A stretch of 45,153 nt of DNA from a virus, in the IMG/VR virus record IMGVR_UViG_3300036859_000708, positions 1 through 45,153 of that record; one strand, given 5' to 3'. Positions 31,024-39,799 of this stretch are shown here, one piece after another (the stretch's first letter is position 1; each line of letters starts with the position of its first letter). The position numbers and the translations under genes are program-made. Under the pieces are notes generated by a model, which was not told the DNA's origin, did no database searches, and saw only the letters and a list, made by a program, of their open reading frames with translations.

Positions 31024-32204
31024 GCGAGCCCTCGCTCTTCCATCACCGGCCCGAACTTCTTCCGGTGCAGTCCAGCGACGAAGTCGCTCGGCGCCGCCTG
31101 GAACGGGCCGCAGACGCACTGAGGATGCGTCGATGCGATCCGGGCGTGATACGGCTTCACCGTGTTCGGCCCGAGCGCGTCCTCGGCGAGGATCTCCGCC
31201 TTCGTGTACAGTCGCGGCGAACCGTCGGGCTCTCGATAGAGACGAAGACATTCTGAGCACGCGCGTGAACTGGTGTCGCGATAGATTTTCCCGTCCTCCG
31301 CGACGCCGCTCATCTCCACCGCCCAGGAGCCTTCCGACCGCGCATCGGAGATCTCCGTGCGGGCAACTCTTTCCCAGTCCCTCGCGATTCCGCCTTCCTT
31401 GTCGAGCTTCTCGTAGAGGTCTCGCGCGAGCTTCATCGCGCCGCCGCGGTCGCGAATCGCCCGGCGGGTCATGACGCGGAGTAGCCGCTGCTCTTCCGCT
31501 GCCACGGTCTCCCAGGCTCGCTGGGGTTCCCTGAGCAGCACGGGAGTTAGGTGGATTCCCGCGCGCTGGCGGGCGAACGCCATGGCGGCGCGCTCCGTGT
31601 CGGTCAGCTTCACCGACTCCGCGAGCGCCATCGCGCGCGTCCAGGAGAACGTCGCCGTCGGCCCGACCGAGCGATAGACGCGCCCGAGCCGGTATGCGAT
31701 CGCCGGCCAGTCGTAGACCTCCTGCGAGGTGACGCCGAGCTCTGCCAGGCGTACGCGAGTCGCCGGCGAGACGTTCATGCCGATCGAGAAGCCGGACGCC
31801 CGCCGCACGTCGAAGAGGAGTTCCTCGAAGCGTGCGTAGACGTCGGGATCGGTGAGATCTCCGTCGTGCTGGCCGATGAACCGCTCGACGACCCGGCGGA
31901 CAAGCTGGCGCGTGGAGGTGTAGTGGCGCCTCGCTTCCTCGACCAGGCGCTCCAAGAACCACTCGTCGAACGCGGCCCCTTCCTTGGGAGCGCGTGCGAC
32001 GAGATACCGGCCGCCGCTCGGGAAGACGGCCTTGATGAGCTCGCCGACGCCTTCGTCGTCCGCCGGCGACCTCTGGAGGACGACGTTCGACCATCGACCG
32101 GCGGGGTCCTGGACGAGGTACTCCCCGCCCTCCGGGAAGAGGTGCCGAAGCGCCGCCCGAGCCACCATCGGCTCGAGCGGCGGGTCGATGACGACTTGCT
32201 TCAC
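31020..32204 (-). CDS. Phage Mu F-like head morphogenesis protein
   Basis: Start is GTG 32204, overlapping the TGA of the 171-residue gene (GTGA). The 394-residue protein has an N-terminal beta region (VVIDPPLEPMVARAALR), a long helical middle and a C-terminal MuF-like domain near residues 275-380: WERVARTEISDARSEGSW, TSSRACSECLRLYREPDGSP, then HARIASTHPQCVCGPFQAAP. The R-T-E, CxxC and H-P-x-C-x-C spacing matches Mu gpF/SPP1 gp7-type minor head proteins, which follow the portal and may be internal capsid proteins. The order here is portal, zinc ribbon, then MuF. Confidence 0.75.
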   Translation of the reverse strand: MKQVVIDPPLEPMVARAALRHLFPEGGEYLVQDPAGRWSNVVLQRSPADDEGVGELIKAVFPSGGRYLVARAPKEGAAFDEWFLERLVEEARRHYTSTRQLVRRVVERFIGQHDGDLTDPDVYARFEELLFDVRRASGFSIGMNVSPATRVRLAELGVTSQEVYDWPAIAYRLGRVYRSVGPTATFSWTRAMALAESVKLTDTERAAMAFARQRAGIHLTPVLLREPQRAWETVAAEEQRLLRVMTRRAIRDRGGAMKLARDLYEKLDKEGGIARDWERVARTEISDARSEGSWAVEMSGVAEDGKIYRDTSSRACSECLRLYREPDGSPRLYTKAEILAEDALGPNTVKPYHARIASTHPQCVCGPFQAAPSDFVAGLHRKKFGPVMEERGLA

Positions 32205-32716
32205 TCGGGCTTCGTCTCGCCCTCGCCGCCGGTGGGCTCGACCTTCCGCCGATAGGGAGCGTCCTCGGGATTCTCCGCATCGAGCATCTTCTTGAAGTCC
32301 TCGAGCGGCCAGATGACGCCGCCGAACTTGACGGCCGGCGGGCGACCTTCCTCGGAGATGATCGGGATGTCGAGGAAAGAAGTGTCGACGGCCGTCGCTT
32401 CTTCTCCGTGCCGTCCCAGCGGCTGCAGGACAGCCTCCGCTCCTTGCTCGAGCATCGCCTCCACGACCGTCGCGAACATCTCCGCGGCGCTCGCGGTCGG
32501 GTTCGTGCGAGCTTTCAGAACGAACGCTTCGAGGAACGCTCTGTCTCGAGGCGACATCCATTCCGGGAAGTCCACGACGGCATTCGGATCGAACGGCTCG
32601 GCGACTCCGTGCCCGCACGAGGGACAGGTCGTACCCTCGACGTAGTGGAAGACCCGCTTGCACGCGATGCACCGCACGCTCCCCTCGTACCCTGTGTGAC
32701 CGTCCTTCAGCGCCAT
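32201..32716 (-). CDS. Zinc-ribbon protein following the portal
   Basis: The 171-residue protein starts at ATG 32716, sharing one base with the portal stop. An N-terminal ribbon (CIACKRVFHYVEGTTCPSCG, residues 16-35) is followed by a helical region (RDRAFLEAFVLKARTNPTAS) and an acidic C-terminus. No enzymatic motif is visible. Its site between portal and MuF-like gene suggests a head assembly factor. Confidence 0.65.
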   Translation of the reverse strand: MALKDGHTGYEGSVRCIACKRVFHYVEGTTCPSCGHGVAEPFDPNAVVDFPEWMSPRDRAFLEAFVLKARTNPTASAAEMFATVVEAMLEQGAEAVLQPLGRHGEEATAVDTSFLDIPIISEEGRPPAVKFGGVIWPLEDFKKMLDAENPEDAPYRRKVEPTGGEGETKPE

Positions 32717-34437
32717 CAGATTGCCTCCTCTTCTTCGATGCGAACGCGACCACGAACGTCCGAGATCTCGATCCGGTGCTTGGCGAGCGAGCCGATTCGC
32801 GCCTTGGCTATCGCCCCCTGTGCGAACGGCTGCGGCTGCTGTTGCGCGCCACCGGCCCCGCGAAACGGGAGCACCTTGCCGCCGCCGGCGCCGCCCTGGC
32901 CCGGCTGCTGCTGATCCTCTTCGTCCTCGTTCCGGTACGGGAGCGGTCGCTCGCCGTCCGGGAGCGCATCGCCCGCGCCGCCGCCCTCCTGGCCGCTCTG
33001 CGCGGCCTGCATCTTCATCGCCGCGTCCTGCATGTAGAGCGGGAGCAGCGAGGGGTTGATCGGCGCCTTCCCCATGAGCGGATTCTCGTGGGGGTCGAGC
33101 CCGTCCTTCGCGCGGAGCTCATCAAGCGACATGTCGAGCTTCTCGCGCTCGTGGCGCTGGTCTTCGTTTTCGGGGAAGAGGCCGACCCAGGTGAGCGCGA
33201 ACTTCTTGGTGAGCTCGGGGACGATCCGGGTGTTGAAGAGCTTCAGCACCCACATGGCGCGCGGGATGAAGCCCTTGTTGCGGCCCTCCTGCAGCCGCTC
33301 CTCGGTATCGTTCCCGGTGCCGATCCCGCCGCTGCGCGCGTTGAACGACGCTAGATTCAGGATCTCCGGCGACGTCCCCTGGAGCGCCGTGTAGATCGAA
33401 TTCACGAAGGTCAGCCACTGCGGGTAATGGATCTCCGCTTCCTTCGTGTCGATCGGCGTCCATGCGGCGCCGCCTTCCGCGCGAGACTCGGAGACGAGGA
33501 CCGGCATGCCGAAGCGTTTCGCGGCGCCGCGAAGGAGCGCGTCCCACTGCTGGATGAAGAAGTTCAGCGCCTTCCGGTTGAAGCGGCCGTAGAGCGTGAG
33601 GAAGCCACGCGGGAGACTGTTCCTGTCGAGTGCGGCGGCGTTGAACGTGCAGGTGTTCAGATAGCTCGTAGCGAGCCGGCAGAAGACCTCGAGCTCGCTC
33701 ATGCCGTAGCCGTTGTAGGCGAGCGTCGTCCGCGGGTTCCGGATCGGGTAGACGAGCTCGTCCGCCATGAACCCCATCACCGGCTGGTTCTGGAGGATCT
33801 GCACGGCGACGATCGAGTCGTCCCCCTGGTAGCCGCTCTCGCGCGCGAGCCGGACCGTGTTGGCGTCGAGCGCGTACCAGCCGACGAGCCGGCCGGCGTA
33901 GTCGCGCTCGAGCTCGATCGGGCAGGCGTCGAGGGTGAGGCTGTCGTGGAGGAGCGCGGAGACGAAGCCGGTCAGGTCCCGGCGCTGCATCCGATCGCGC
34001 TTCTTCGGATCGGATTCGGTCCCGGAGTTCTCGAGGATCTCGTCGAGGCGGCGGAGCTCCTTCTCGTCGTCGTCGGTGATCTTCTCGCCGTCCTTCCGGA
34101 CCCAGTCGTAGCCGAGCGGGTTCTGGTCGTTGTCGCTGTAGCGCCGGAGGTAGGGAACGATCTGGCGGATGAACGTCAGCACCACCGCCTGGTGGATGTC
34201 GAGCTGCTCGCCCATGTACGACAGGAACTCGAAGCCGCGGCCGAACGGCTTCTCGTCCCACCGCTCCCAGGGAGATCCCGCGCCGGCGATCCCGAGATCG
34301 TTCACCCGGACGATGGCCTTGTGGCCGTCTTCCGGATGCGGGACAGCCATCTCGTACCAGGTCTGGTTCAAGACCTTCGCCTTGACCATCTGGCCGCTCG
34401 CTTCGACCTGGGCGTACTGCCGGAACCAGGAGGCCAT
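32716..34437 (-). CDS. Portal protein
   Basis: The 573-residue protein from ATG 34437 has an N-terminal region (PHPEDGHKAIVRVND), then FGRGFEFLSYMGEQLDIHQA and a long helical stretch, as in portals of large myoviruses. Later it has YPIRNPRTTLAYNGYGMSEL and LEVFCRLATSYLNTCTFN, the helix-rich stem and crown region, and FALTWVGLFPENEDQRHERE. The C-terminus is Gln/Gly-rich and disordered (RNEDEEDQQQPGQGGAGGG). A coding-like frame runs upstream to about 34626 without ATG, GTG or TTG (ADERRDINRELVASYIDQLQ), so the true start is probably CTG 34566 or another rare codon. The SD-like GAGGAG immediately before ATG 34437 is too close. Confidence 0.8.
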   Translation of the reverse strand: MASWFRQYAQVEASGQMVKAKVLNQTWYEMAVPHPEDGHKAIVRVNDLGIAGAGSPWERWDEKPFGRGFEFLSYMGEQLDIHQAVVLTFIRQIVPYLRRYSDNDQNPLGYDWVRKDGEKITDDDEKELRRLDEILENSGTESDPKKRDRMQRRDLTGFVSALLHDSLTLDACPIELERDYAGRLVGWYALDANTVRLARESGYQGDDSIVAVQILQNQPVMGFMADELVYPIRNPRTTLAYNGYGMSELEVFCRLATSYLNTCTFNAAALDRNSLPRGFLTLYGRFNRKALNFFIQQWDALLRGAAKRFGMPVLVSESRAEGGAAWTPIDTKEAEIHYPQWLTFVNSIYTALQGTSPEILNLASFNARSGGIGTGNDTEERLQEGRNKGFIPRAMWVLKLFNTRIVPELTKKFALTWVGLFPENEDQRHEREKLDMSLDELRAKDGLDPHENPLMGKAPINPSLLPLYMQDAAMKMQAAQSGQEGGGAGDALPDGERPLPYRNEDEEDQQQPGQGGAGGGKVLPFRGAGGAQQQPQPFAQGAIAKARIGSLAKHRIEISDVRGRVRIEEEEAI

Positions 34438-34632
34438 CTCCTCGCCGGAGATGGACTGGAGCTGGTCGATGTAGCTGGCTACGAGCTCGCGATTGATGTC
34501 GCGGCGTTCGTCAGCCGGGGTTCGCGGGTCGGATTGCGCGCGGAAGTGACTCTCGATGGATGCCAGAAAGGCCCATCGCCGAGCGCGCGGAAGCAGTATG
34601 GACCGAAACGAGCCGGGGTTTCAACAGCGTTC

Positions 34633-34851
34633 TCAGGAGGAGAGCTGCCTGCCGGCGCCTGCAGCGGCGTTCATCGGTCCGACCTCCATCCGCTTGATGC
34701 CGTCCGCTACGAAGTGCACCACGAGGGTGCTGCCGTCTTCCTTGGTCATGATGACCCAGGGAAGCATCAGGCTCCACGCCCGGAGGCCGCAGATCTCCTC
34801 GATGGCCCCGTCCTCGTGCGTCAACTGCATCTTACCTACGTCCACGTTCAA
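34633..34851 (-). CDS. Small protein of unknown function
   Basis: The 72-residue product starts at TTG 34851, overlapping the previous TGA (TTGA). It is beta-rich (MNVDVGKMQLTHEDGAIEEI, WVIMTKEDGSTLVVHFVADG) with a Gly/Ala tail. The downstream stretch to the portal has no clear start in another frame. Unknown role. Confidence 0.55.
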   Translation of the reverse strand: MNVDVGKMQLTHEDGAIEEICGLRAWSLMLPWVIMTKEDGSTLVVHFVADGIKRMEVGPMNAAAGAGRQLSS

Positions 34852-35093
34852 ACCACCTCGCCTTCCAGCACCTGGCGCGCCACTGCCCCTTCGCGGACCT
34901 CGAACCCCATGCGGCCGTCCTCGAGGGTGATCACCAGTTGGGACCGAGAACGCACACCCCAGTGCTCCTGGAGGAACTTCGTAGCCGACTCGATCGCTTC
35001 CTTGAGGGTGCTTCCCTCGCGGCGGTCCGTATCGTCGGGGAGCGAGGTCCCGGAGAAGCGTTGAATCTGCTGCGGGATCGGTTGTTCAGGCAC
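34848..35093 (-). CDS. Small protein of unknown function
   Basis: The 81-residue product starts at ATG 35093, overlapping the preceding gene by eight bases. It has a helical middle (STLKEAIESATKFLQEHWG) followed by strands (QLVITLEDGRMGFEVREG). No motif is recognised. It belongs to a run of small genes between TerL and portal. Confidence 0.55.
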   Translation of the reverse strand: MPEQPIPQQIQRFSGTSLPDDTDRREGSTLKEAIESATKFLQEHWGVRSRSQLVITLEDGRMGFEVREGAVARQVLEGEVV

Positions 35094-35442
35094 GGGCTTG
35101 GGCCTCGATTCTTTCCGCAGTGTGCTTCAGGAATCCACACGCCGAACAGGGACACGTCCGCCACGCTTCGTCTGCGAGCATGGACGCGAGCTCGCCGTCG
35201 AGGGTAGCCCTCGTGACGAAGCCGAGCCGCTCGCGCTCCTGCTTCGGCATCTTCTCGATCGAGTAGTCCTCTCGGGCGATGATGATCTGAACGTCGCGCC
35301 CGTGCCGCAGCAGCCATTCCCGGATGCTGGCGACCACCGACTGCGGCGGCGAGAGCGCGGCTTCCGGAAACCTGATGACCAGAATGTCGCCGCTCGTGAG
35401 GTCTTTGATCGGCACCATCGAGAGGATCTCTGTCTTCGTCAT
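35086..35442 (-). CDS. Small protein of unknown function with Cys pair
   Basis: The 118-residue protein starts at ATG 35442 behind GGAGGTCAGTCTGAC. It has MVPIKDLTSGDILVIRFPEA (beta), SVVASIREWLLRHGRDVQII, and a C-terminal CPCSACGFLKHTAE. The CPCSAC could bind metal. No family is recognised. It is part of a tight block. Confidence 0.6.
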   Translation of the reverse strand: MTKTEILSMVPIKDLTSGDILVIRFPEAALSPPQSVVASIREWLLRHGRDVQIIIAREDYSIEKMPKQERERLGFVTRATLDGELASMLADEAWRTCPCSACGFLKHTAERIEAQARA

Positions 35443-35443
35443 G

Positions 35444-35881
35444 TCAGACTGACCTCCTCGTCGCCGCCGCCTTCATGATCGTCACCTTCGGTTCTGCATC
35501 CCACTCGTACCCGAAGAGGACACAGAGCCCGCGCGCGAGCTCTTTCTGCATCTGTCTCGTCGCGGTGCGCTGCTGCTCGGCTTCCATCTTCGCGGCGAGC
35601 TTCCGTGCGGCAAGCTCCATCGTCTTGAGCTCCCGGAGATCTCGACGGCGTCGCCACCAGCCGAGCGGGCCGCGGTAGTCGATCCCCCGGATCTTGGCGT
35701 GGAGCTGATTGAACGCCTGCTGAAGCTCAGAGACCATCCTCTGCGTGTAGCTCGCGAGCGTGTTGTGCTTCTCCTGGAGCTCGGAGACCGCCCGCTGCAG
35801 GTTCGGGAAGTGCGCCCGGATCTCCCGGATCTCTGCCTCTTTCTGTAGTTCCTTGCCGACGCGCGTTACGCTGTGAGTCAT
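35444..35881 (-). CDS. Coiled-coil protein
   Basis: The 145-residue protein starts at ATG 35881 behind AGGGGGAGAG. Helices dominate: LQRAVSELQEKHNTLASYTQ, SELQQAFNQLHAKIRG and LAAKMEAEQQRTATRQMQK, with a basic turn (GWWRRRRDLRELK). It may be a packaging or head assembly accessory. No signature is recognised. Confidence 0.6.
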   Translation of the reverse strand: MTHSVTRVGKELQKEAEIREIRAHFPNLQRAVSELQEKHNTLASYTQRMVSELQQAFNQLHAKIRGIDYRGPLGWWRRRRDLRELKTMELAARKLAAKMEAEQQRTATRQMQKELARGLCVLFGYEWDAEPKVTIMKAAATRRSV

Positions 35882-35889
35882 CTCTCCCC

Positions 35890-36246
35890 CTATCGTTTGC
35901 AGATGTCCCTGAAGTCGTCCCCTCGAGCAATCCGTAGGTCCCGGGGCGATAGCTTCCGCTGTGCATCTTCGTCGGCGGTCTCGAGCCGGTGGGCTAGCTC
36001 GCGGAGCTCCTCCGGCGTGACCTTCACCCGCCCGCGCTGCTCGGCGCTCATCATCCGGTAGACGAGCTCGCTCGTGATCGCGTCCTCGATGAACTGCCCC
36101 ACGGTCGTCTGGGCGGTCCTGGCTCCGAGCTTCAGACGATCGATCCAGAGCCCGTAGACGCTCACCCGGAAGACTTCGACGTTGTCGTTGCCGGTCACCA
36201 TGTCGACGGCGATCCGGCTCCGGGCGGCGAGTTGTGAGCGGCTCAT
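35890..36246 (-). CDS. Helical protein of unknown function
   Basis: Start is ATG 36246 (MSRSQLAARSRIAVDMVTGN), six bases after the TerL stop. The 118-residue product has TVGQFIEDAITSELVYRMMS, EELRELAHRLETADEDAQR and a basic C-terminus (SPRDLRIARGDDFRDICKR). The C-terminus looks like a terminator-associated helix. It may be a packaging accessory. Unrecognised. Confidence 0.6.
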   Translation of the reverse strand: MSRSQLAARSRIAVDMVTGNDNVEVFRVSVYGLWIDRLKLGARTAQTTVGQFIEDAITSELVYRMMSAEQRGRVKVTPEELRELAHRLETADEDAQRKLSPRDLRIARGDDFRDICKR

Positions 36247-36251
36247 GCCCA

Positions 36252-38510
36252 CTACTCGTAGCCCTCGTCTAGATCCGTCTTCGCCTGGTACCCGAGCTCG
36301 CACGCCGGCAGGTTCTTCGTGACGAAGAAGAGCCGGTGCTTGCACCAGTCGTCCGCCCGCCGGTTCACACAGTTTCCGCAGGTCGGCGCCTCGTCCTTGC
36401 CTACGGCGGCACCCTCCGAAATGAGCATCGTCGCAGCGCCTGGGAACATCCCCGGGAGCCGCTCGCGGATCTGCTCCATGTCGGCGCTCGCCGCCCGCTT
36501 GGCCTTGGGAGCCGGCCGCGGCGCCGCGACCCGCGGCATCTCCACGGGCGGCTTCTCGTCTGAAGCCTTCACCATCTCCGCCTCCCTCCGCTCCTCCGGC
36601 GCCTCTTCTTCCCTGGGAGTGTTCTCCTCCGCACCCGGGATCAGCATGAACTCCGTGCCGAACCGGCGCGCCATCGCCACGAACATGAGCATGTTGGCGT
36701 AGGCGAAGTGGGGATCCGCGCCGACCTTCCGGACCGCACGCCGGAACCGGCGCTCGTCGCGGCGCCCGGGCGTCTTCGCGTCGCGGAGCTCGGTCACCAG
36801 CGCGACGCGCTTCAGGTGCGCCCAGAATTCCTTGCACGTCATCATCTGCTCGCGGCCTTTGTCGGTCTTCACTTCCTGCGTCAGCAGCCGCGAGTCCGGA
36901 TGCTCGACGAGGCCCGACGTCCATTTGCCGAGCGTGAGGCTCATGACCTTGTACTGGTCGAGCGTGACCGCGTAGCGGAGCTTGATATCCTCCTCGGTCT
37001 TCCGGTGCTTCACGTTGTCGCGCGGCCGATCGCCCCAGGCGAGGGGCTCGTTCTCGAGATCCTGGTAGTTGGCGACGAAGACGCGCGCGCGATCGCCGCC
37101 CTCGCCCTTGTTGAAGTGGTCGGCGAAGAGATGTGCCTGATTGTAGTTCGGGTTGGCCTCGATGCAGGCGTAGCGCACCCGGTACTCGTCCATGAGCTTG
37201 TAGACCCGCGGAAACGGATCCTTCGCCTGGACGATCTCGAAGTGCAGGTAGCGGATCCGTCCCTGGCTGCTGAGAGCGCCGATCGTAACGTGGTTATCCT
37301 GGCCCATCTGGTCGACGCCCATGAAGACGCCCGACGGGTACTCGCCTACCTTCGGTCGGCCCCAGTGGAGCCCCTGCGCCTTGCCCTTGTCCTCCGCGGC
37401 TCGGAGGACGTCGTCGTTGATCGGCTGTGTATCGGGATCGGTGTACGGGAGCCCTAATTTTCTGTTGAAGAAATTCTTTGTATCGACGCGCGTGAGCCAC
37501 GCTTCCATCATCTCGGCCACGGTGATTCGTGGCGAGAGCATCTGCGACCAGTGGAAGCCGATCTTCCGCGAGAGCGGATTGTGCGCGCGAAAGACTCCGT
37601 CCTGTGGGTCGGGAATGACCTTGTCGCAGCGCCGGTGCCGGTAGAAGAATCCCCTTGGGATGCCGGGTGTCGTTCCGTTTCCCTCGCCGATGCACTCGGG
37701 ACCGGTCCTCGGATGCCACTCGTCGGAGAGCACGACACCGCCGGCGCACCCACAGCGGGTGTGGAACTCCCGCTGGTCCGAACGCCGGTAGAAGTAGTCG
37801 ATGTCGGCGTCCGGGAAGTTGGCGGTCGAGACCTTCCCCTTGAACTTCAGGAGCGACGCGGAAACACGCTCTTCGGTCTTCTCGATGTCGGCCGCGACCA
37901 TCTCCTGCACCTCGTCGAAGATCAGGAAGTCGAGCGGTTTCGACTCGGTCGTGACCGTGCCGTGGATGTAGAGGAAGTAGATAATCGACCACATGATCCG
38001 CCGCATCTCGGCCGAGCCCTCGTCGATCACGCGCTTCTGGTGCGGCGTGTTCGGGTCTCCCATGAGCCGATGGATCCCCGGATTATCGCGGACGAAGCGG
38101 ATGAACCGGTTCGACGAGAAGTCGAGGGCCTGGTCCTGCGTCGGCAGGAAGTAGCCGCCCTGGTAGCGGCCGAGCAGCGAAAGCCAGATCGGGAGAAGGA
38201 GGAAGAGCACCGACCCGCCCGACTGCGATGCCTTCATGATCGTCATGTCGGTCCCGCGAACGCTCTCGAGCTCCTTCGGATCCTTCGAGGCGAGCTGCCG
38301 CGGGATCGCTTCGTAGACCTGAGAGAGGTAGCGCCAGACCGTGAAGTCGACGGGCTCGCGGTCGGCGATGAAGCCACCTGAGCCGGCCCACTCAAGAAAG
38401 GATTGGTCTCGCGCTTGCGCCGCTGGCCGCAGGCGCTCCGCGGTCGCCTGCCGGTACGCCCGGAAGCGGTTGACGATCGACTCTCCGAAGCTGGCGGCTT
38501 GCTCGATCAC
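36252..38510 (-). CDS. Terminase large subunit (GpA-like)
   Basis: Start chosen at GTG 38510 (GTGA overlap with the previous TGA); TTG 38513 is adjacent. The 752-residue protein contains a Walker-A-like KASQSGGS (93-100) like lambda gpA-type terminases, a Walker B IFDE (197-200), a coupling motif (STANFPDADI, from 228), a Cys/His-rich insertion (about 250-300) and a nuclease domain starting VFMGVDQMGQ (D400) and continuing CIEANPNYNQAHLF. A long acidic/Ala-rich C-terminal extension ends with a zinc-like CGNCVNRRADDWCKH. It packages DNA into the prohead with TerS and the portal. It is about 100 residues longer than typical GpA, owing to the C-terminal extension. Confidence 0.88.
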   Translation of the reverse strand: MIEQAASFGESIVNRFRAYRQATAERLRPAAQARDQSFLEWAGSGGFIADREPVDFTVWRYLSQVYEAIPRQLASKDPKELESVRGTDMTIMKASQSGGSVLFLLLPIWLSLLGRYQGGYFLPTQDQALDFSSNRFIRFVRDNPGIHRLMGDPNTPHQKRVIDEGSAEMRRIMWSIIYFLYIHGTVTTESKPLDFLIFDEVQEMVAADIEKTEERVSASLLKFKGKVSTANFPDADIDYFYRRSDQREFHTRCGCAGGVVLSDEWHPRTGPECIGEGNGTTPGIPRGFFYRHRRCDKVIPDPQDGVFRAHNPLSRKIGFHWSQMLSPRITVAEMMEAWLTRVDTKNFFNRKLGLPYTDPDTQPINDDVLRAAEDKGKAQGLHWGRPKVGEYPSGVFMGVDQMGQDNHVTIGALSSQGRIRYLHFEIVQAKDPFPRVYKLMDEYRVRYACIEANPNYNQAHLFADHFNKGEGGDRARVFVANYQDLENEPLAWGDRPRDNVKHRKTEEDIKLRYAVTLDQYKVMSLTLGKWTSGLVEHPDSRLLTQEVKTDKGREQMMTCKEFWAHLKRVALVTELRDAKTPGRRDERRFRRAVRKVGADPHFAYANMLMFVAMARRFGTEFMLIPGAEENTPREEEAPEERREAEMVKASDEKPPVEMPRVAAPRPAPKAKRAASADMEQIRERLPGMFPGAATMLISEGAAVGKDEAPTCGNCVNRRADDWCKHRLFFVTKNLPACELGYQAKTDLDEGYE

Positions 38511-38719
38511 CAATCCATCTCCCGGACGAATCGGCCCACCTTCCGGAGCGCGTTCCGCTCCGTCATGAAGACGCCGCCGCGAGTGATCCCCAGTTCGCGC
38601 GCGACCTCATCCTGCGTGCGGATTGGGTCGCCGAGCGCAGCATGGCCGATTGCCTCGTCCAGGAACGCGCGGAGCTTCTTGACCGACGAGGTGTCCCTCG
38701 GACGCCAGGTGCCCTTCAT
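38507..38719 (-). CDS. Sigma-region-4-like helix-turn-helix protein
   Basis: The 70-residue protein starts at ATG 38719, in an ATGA overlap. After a helical start it has DEVARELGITRGGVFMTERN followed by ALRKVGRFVREMDW, which resembles the sigma-70 region 4 HTH ('evA-x-x-L-g-i-s-r-x-r-V-x-x-x-E-x-x-A-L-R-k-L'). It lacks other sigma regions, so it may bind DNA or RNA polymerase as a regulator, or be a TerS-like DNA binder. It lies directly before TerL. Confidence 0.65.
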   Translation of the reverse strand: MKGTWRPRDTSSVKKLRAFLDEAIGHAALGDPIRTQDEVARELGITRGGVFMTERNALRKVGRFVREMDW

Positions 38720-38814
38720 CGCCACGACCTCATCCACCAAGTGACCGCGACCGCCACGCCGACGATCACGAAGGCCTGTGGCCAGGAGAGCGTCGCCCAC
38801 TGTTCGGGAGTCAT
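38716..38814 (-). CDS. Very small single-pass membrane protein
   Basis: The 32-residue frame starts at ATG 38814 (ATGA) and ends in ATGA. It encodes MTPEQWATLSWPQAFVIVGV plus AVAVTWWMRSWR: one hydrophobic segment flanked by basic residues. Overlaps on both sides support translation. Function unknown. Confidence 0.5.
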   Translation of the reverse strand: MTPEQWATLSWPQAFVIVGVAVAVTWWMRSWR

Positions 38815-39524
38815 CTGGGCACGATCTCGTCACCGTCGAGCGTGTCGCGGTGGTAGTGGGGCGGATTCCCGAAGGTCGCGCACTCCGGACAGTAGGGATT
38901 CGAATCGCCCTTCCCCTTCGTCGCGATCGCTGCGACGCCGACGGTCGCGACGTCGGCCGGCCGCCAGACGTAGCCACACGTCTCGTTCTGGCACGCATGC
39001 GAGCGGTGCGGCGGGTTCGTCCAGCCCTTCTCCGGCTGGGGCTTGTCGACGTGCTTCATTCCACACGCCGGGCAGTGGAGCACCATCGGGATCGGGCTGC
39101 GCAGCATGGCGAGCTCGGCCGTCTGCTTGTTCACGATGTCGGAGAAGCGGTTCCGGTCGCGCGCCACGGCGTTGAGCGCGTCTTCGAGCGAGGAGACTGC
39201 CGCGTGCAACTGGATGCGTGCTTGGTTGTGCCGCTGCTCCTGTTCGAGGTGGTAGTGTGCTTCGCGCTTCCAGTATTCCAGCTCGCCGCTCCCCTTCGGC
39301 ACCGCGTAGGCGCATGGGAATGGGATCTCCGGCCCGTCGCCACAGAAGCACGAGCACGCGGCGCAGAACCCATCGCCGTCGTCGACGTGCTGGTCGTGCG
39401 GCTTGCCAGGGTTTCGGCTCCACCGGAGGTCCCCTGCTGTTGGTCTCCGTAGCGGCTCCTCTGCGACCATCGCCGCGGCCTGAACCAAAGGATCGTCGCT
39501 CACGGGTTCACGTCGGTCCGGCAT
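38811..39524 (-). CDS. Cys-rich zinc protein with coiled coil
   Basis: The 237-residue protein starts at ATG 39524, sharing one base with the previous stop (TGATG). Residues 54-71 contain CAACSCFC and another Cys; 88-140 are helical (REAHYHLEQEQRHNQARIQL). Residues 151-190 form a metal-binding-like segment (CPACGMKHVD, PPHRSHACQNETCGYVWRPAD). A further CPEC (212-215) is present. The CPACGxxHVD-H-C-W-RPAD-V signature occurs in phage proteins of unknown role. It may bind DNA near the terminase genes. Confidence 0.65.
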   Translation of the reverse strand: MPDRREPVSDDPLVQAAAMVAEEPLRRPTAGDLRWSRNPGKPHDQHVDDGDGFCAACSCFCGDGPEIPFPCAYAVPKGSGELEYWKREAHYHLEQEQRHNQARIQLHAAVSSLEDALNAVARDRNRFSDIVNKQTAELAMLRSPIPMVLHCPACGMKHVDKPQPEKGWTNPPHRSHACQNETCGYVWRPADVATVGVAAIATKGKGDSNPYCPECATFGNPPHYHRDTLDGDEIVPR

Positions 39525-39799
39525 CAGAGTAGTTCCCCCTGTCGCGCCTCGGGCGTCGTCTCCCAGAACTCCTGGCAGCGACGCGCGGCCTCGAGGTACT
39601 CGGCGCTCGGCCGCTTATCGACCTCCTGGCCCTTGCGGTACGTGCGCCAGATCTCGGTCCGGAGTTCCTGAGGGAGCTCGTACCAGTGCGGCTTGCAGGC
39701 GAGCATCGACGCCGGCACGAACCGGTCGCACGTCCGCTTGTGGCAGCGGTGGCCGCTCTCGCGCTTGAACGGGTAGCGGTAGCCTCGGCGGGCATTCAC
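39524..39799 (-). CDS. Cys/His-containing small protein
   Basis: The 91-residue product starts at GTG 39799, overlapping the previous TGA (GTGA). It has HRCHKRTCDRFVPASMLACKPHWY (a Cys/His cluster at 18-40, shown split as HRCHKRTC and CKPHW) and then a helical segment (PQELRTEIWRTYRKGQEVDK). Metal binding is plausible. Unknown function. Confidence 0.6.
   Translation of the reverse strand: MNARRGYRYPFKRESGHRCHKRTCDRFVPASMLACKPHWYELPQELRTEIWRTYRKGQEVDKRPSAEYLEAARRCQEFWETTPEARQGELL

Noticed and set aside
34511-34777. Alternative minus frame upstream of the portal
   Set aside because: The translation is unlike a protein domain and is mostly Arg/Ser/His; the portal frame itself is coding-like through this region.
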